Shown: positions 62,022-64,000 of the stretch, piece after piece
Layout: every line of letters begins with the position of its first letter
Numbering within the stretch: position 1 is the stretch's first letter
Assembly: GCA_965198655.1 (NCBI GenBank)
Contig: OZ240668.1
Coordinates: 2,604,001 to 2,668,000, forward strand
Reading direction: 5' to 3'
Source: Lichenicola sp965198655
GTDB taxonomy: Bacteria; Pseudomonadota; Alphaproteobacteria; Acetobacterales; Acetobacteraceae
Length of the DNA: 64,000 nucleotides
The notes under the pieces: generated by a model
Database searches by the model: none
What the model was told of the DNA's origin: nothing
What the model saw: the letters and a program-made list of their open reading frames with translations, nothing else
Translations under genes and position numbers: made by a program

Positions 62022-63790
62022 TCACCTCCCCCGACCTGTCCCAGGGCGCCGTGCTGGAGGGGGACGGCGTCCGGTTCCGGCTCTGGGCGCCGGGGTGCGA
62101 AACCGTGTCGCTGGTGCTGCAGGCGGATGACCGCGTGCTGCCAATGCAGGCACAACCCGACGGCTTCCACGAGGCGCACGTTCCGGGCATCGGCGCCGGC
62201 ACGCTCTACCGCTACCGGCTGCCGGACGGGTTGGATGTTCCCGATCCGGCCTCGCGGTTCCAGCCGCAGGACGTGCACGGGCCGAGCGAGGTGATCGACC
62301 CGAACGCGTATCGCTGGACCGAGCACTGGCAGGGGCGCTCTTGGGACGAGGTGGTGCTCTACGAGCTGCACGTCGGCGCGTTCACCCCGGAAGGCACGTT
62401 CCGCGCCGCCGTGGCCAAGCTCGATCACCTGGCGGACCTGGGCGTGACCGCGATCGAGATCATGCCGATCGCGGATTTTCCCGGCCGTCGCAACTGGGGC
62501 TATGATGGCGTGCTGCCCTACGCGCCCGACTCCAGCTATGGCCGCCCGGACGAGCTGAAGGCACTGGTCGAGGCGGCGCACGCGTGCGGGATCGCGGTGT
62601 TGCTCGACGTGGTCTACAACCATTTCGGCCCTGACGGGAACTACCTGCCGGTCTACGCGCCGGCCTTCTTCACCGACCGGCACAAGACCCCCTGGGGAGC
62701 CGCGATCAACTACGACGGCGAGCACGCGGCACCGGTGCGCGAGTTTGTCATCGGCAACGCCCTTTACTGGATCCGCGAGTTCCACCTCGACGGGCTGCGC
62801 TTCGACGCCGTGCACGCCATCATCGACGACAGCGAACGGCATCTGCTCGACGAGCTGGCCGAGCGTGTGCGCGCCGCGACCACGCGGCCGCTTCACCTGC
62901 TGCTGGAGAACGAGGACAACGACCCGACCCGGCTCGGACGCGAACGCGGGAAACCGGTGCACTACACCGCGCAGTGGAACGACGACGTGCACCACGTGCT
63001 GCACACCGCCGCGACGCACGAGCGCACCGGCTACTACGCCGACTACGAGGGCGACACCGATCTGCTCGGCAAAGCCCTGGCCGAAGGGTTTGGCTATCAG
63101 GGACAGATGATGCCCTACCGCGGCAGCGCGCGCGGGGCGCCCAGCGCCGAGCTGCCGCCGGGCGCGTTCGTCGCCTTCATCCAGAACCACGACCAGGTCG
63201 GCAACCGCGCCTTCGGCGAGCGCCTCGGCAGCATTGCCAAGCCGGAGGCGATGCGTGCCCTGGCTGCGACGTACCTGCTGCTTCCGCAGGCGCCGATGAT
63301 CTTCATGGGCGAGGAATGGGGCGCAGGGCAGCCCTTCCCGTTCTTCTGCGACTTCAAGGGCGACCTGGCCGAGGCGGTGCGCAAGGGCAGGCGGGAGGAG
63401 TTCGCCCGGTTCCCCGAGTTCCAGGACCCGGCCATGCGCGACCGCATCCCCGACCCGCTGGCGGAATCGACCTTCGAGTCGGCGAAGCTGGACTGGTCGG
63501 CGATGGACCAGCGCCTCCTGTCGCTCTACCGCGACCTCATCGCCGTGCGCCGGGAGCACGTCGTGCCGCTGCTGCCTGCGATCACCCGCGGCGGCAGCGC
63601 CACGACCCTCGGCGACGGCGCGGTCGAGCTGCGCTGGCACGCGGGCGAGCGGACGCTGGTACTGGCGGCCAACCTGTCCGACGCACGCGTCGACCTTCCC
63701 GCCTCGTCCGGCCGCGTCCTGTGGAGCGAGGGCGACACCGTGCCAACCCTCGGACCATGGTCGGTGCGCTGCACCCTGGAGACCGCATGA
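62018..63790 (+). CDS. treZ: Malto-oligosyltrehalose trehalohydrolase
   Basis: 590 aa GH13. EVVLYELHVGAFTPEGTF, VVYNHFGPDGNYL, nucleophile DGLRFDAVHAIID, acid LLLENEDND and IQNHDQVGNRAFG are typical of TreZ. Releases trehalose from maltooligosyl-trehalose made by TreY. Overlaps both neighbours by 4 bp. Confidence 0.94.
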   Translation: MITSPDLSQGAVLEGDGVRFRLWAPGCETVSLVLQADDRVLPMQAQPDGFHEAHVPGIGAGTLYRYRLPDGLDVPDPASRFQPQDVHGPSEVIDPNAYRWTEHWQGRSWDEVVLYELHVGAFTPEGTFRAAVAKLDHLADLGVTAIEIMPIADFPGRRNWGYDGVLPYAPDSSYGRPDELKALVEAAHACGIAVLLDVVYNHFGPDGNYLPVYAPAFFTDRHKTPWGAAINYDGEHAAPVREFVIGNALYWIREFHLDGLRFDAVHAIIDDSERHLLDELAERVRAATTRPLHLLLENEDNDPTRLGRERGKPVHYTAQWNDDVHHVLHTAATHERTGYYADYEGDTDLLGKALAEGFGYQGQMMPYRGSARGAPSAELPPGAFVAFIQNHDQVGNRAFGERLGSIAKPEAMRALAATYLLLPQAPMIFMGEEWGAGQPFPFFCDFKGDLAEAVRKGRREEFARFPEFQDPAMRDRIPDPLAESTFESAKLDWSAMDQRLLSLYRDLIAVRREHVVPLLPAITRGGSATTLGDGAVELRWHAGERTLVLAANLSDARVDLPASSGRVLWSEGDTVPTLGPWSVRCTLETA

Positions 63791-64000
63791 GCATCATCCC
63801 ACGCGCCACCTACCGGCTCCAGTTCCACGCGGGGTATGGCTTCCGCGACGCCACCGCGCTGGCGCCCTATCTCGGCCGTCTGGGCGTCAGCCACGTCTAC
63901 GCCTCGCCCTATCTCAAGGCTCGTCCCGGCTCCACGCACGGCTACGACATCACCGACCACCAGGCGCTCAACCCGGAGCTCGGCACCGAGGCCGACTTCG
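63787..64000 (+). CDS. treY: Malto-oligosyltrehalose synthase (N-terminal part)
   Basis: 71 codons before the right edge. MSIIPRATYRLQFHAGYGF, LGVSHVYASPYLKARPGSTH and GYDITDHQALNPELG are the conserved TreY N-terminus. Converts the reducing end of malto-oligosaccharide to trehalose. Together with GlgX and TreZ it forms the glucan-to-trehalose route. Confidence 0.92.
   Translation, partial: MSIIPRATYRLQFHAGYGFRDATALAPYLGRLGVSHVYASPYLKARPGSTHGYDITDHQALNPELGTEADF

Overview
This is a GC-rich chromosomal segment. It most resembles an alphaproteobacterium of the acetic-acid-bacterium family (Acetobacteraceae). Reasons: a GAAC-N7-GAAC type LexA box, the moeA-lexA and uvrC-pgsA-moaD-moaE gene orders, a transaldolase/glucose-6-phosphate isomerase fusion in a pentose-phosphate operon, and hairpin-rich intergenic repeats of a kind I associate with that family. 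The assignment is inference; no rRNA is present.

Layout: 1-1430 end of moeA and lexA with its SOS box. 1568-6173 biotin cluster: bioF, a BioH-like esterase and a bioC-bioD fusion on the minus strand, bioA divergent; no bioB here. 6187-11511 DUF2442 gene, molybdopterin genes (moaE, moaD, mobB), a lipoprotein, pgsA and uvrC on the minus strand. 11512-17261 accessory stretch: isochorismatase/TetR pair, a frameshifted Tat-leader cupin, a PQQ-type sugar dehydrogenase, small unknown genes, tRNA-Arg(CCG). 17327-22219 lipoprotein hydrolase, zinc-finger gene, polA and an SCO protein. 22221-27998 five-gene peptide ABC transporter. 28011-38835 regulators with divergent metabolic genes (AraC/SDR, LysR/reductase-hydrolase-propeller, AraC/MFS), YaiI- and YnfA-type genes and an IS630 element. 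39085-50575 a long minus-strand operon covering the pentose-phosphate pathway (tkt, tal-pgi, gnd, zwf, two HAD phosphatases, pgl, rpiA, gntK). 50874-58797 secreted S10 peptidase, RND pump with adaptor, NDH-2. 58794-64000 metallo-hydrolase, then glgX-treZ-treY for trehalose from glycogen-type glucan.

Two classes of small repeat stand out. Seven copies of a roughly 115-195 bp four-hairpin element (two with recognisable GTTTGAGA terminal inverted repeats) sit close to stop codons, at least six of them between convergent genes. Three shorter hairpin elements (two of them flanked by TA) provide or overlap stop codons of neighbouring genes. Many genes overlap by ATGA or by 1-10 bp, so operon structure is well supported. 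Start codons were chosen from ribosome-binding sites, overlaps and family N-termini. All functional names are from reading the protein sequence; no database search was run.
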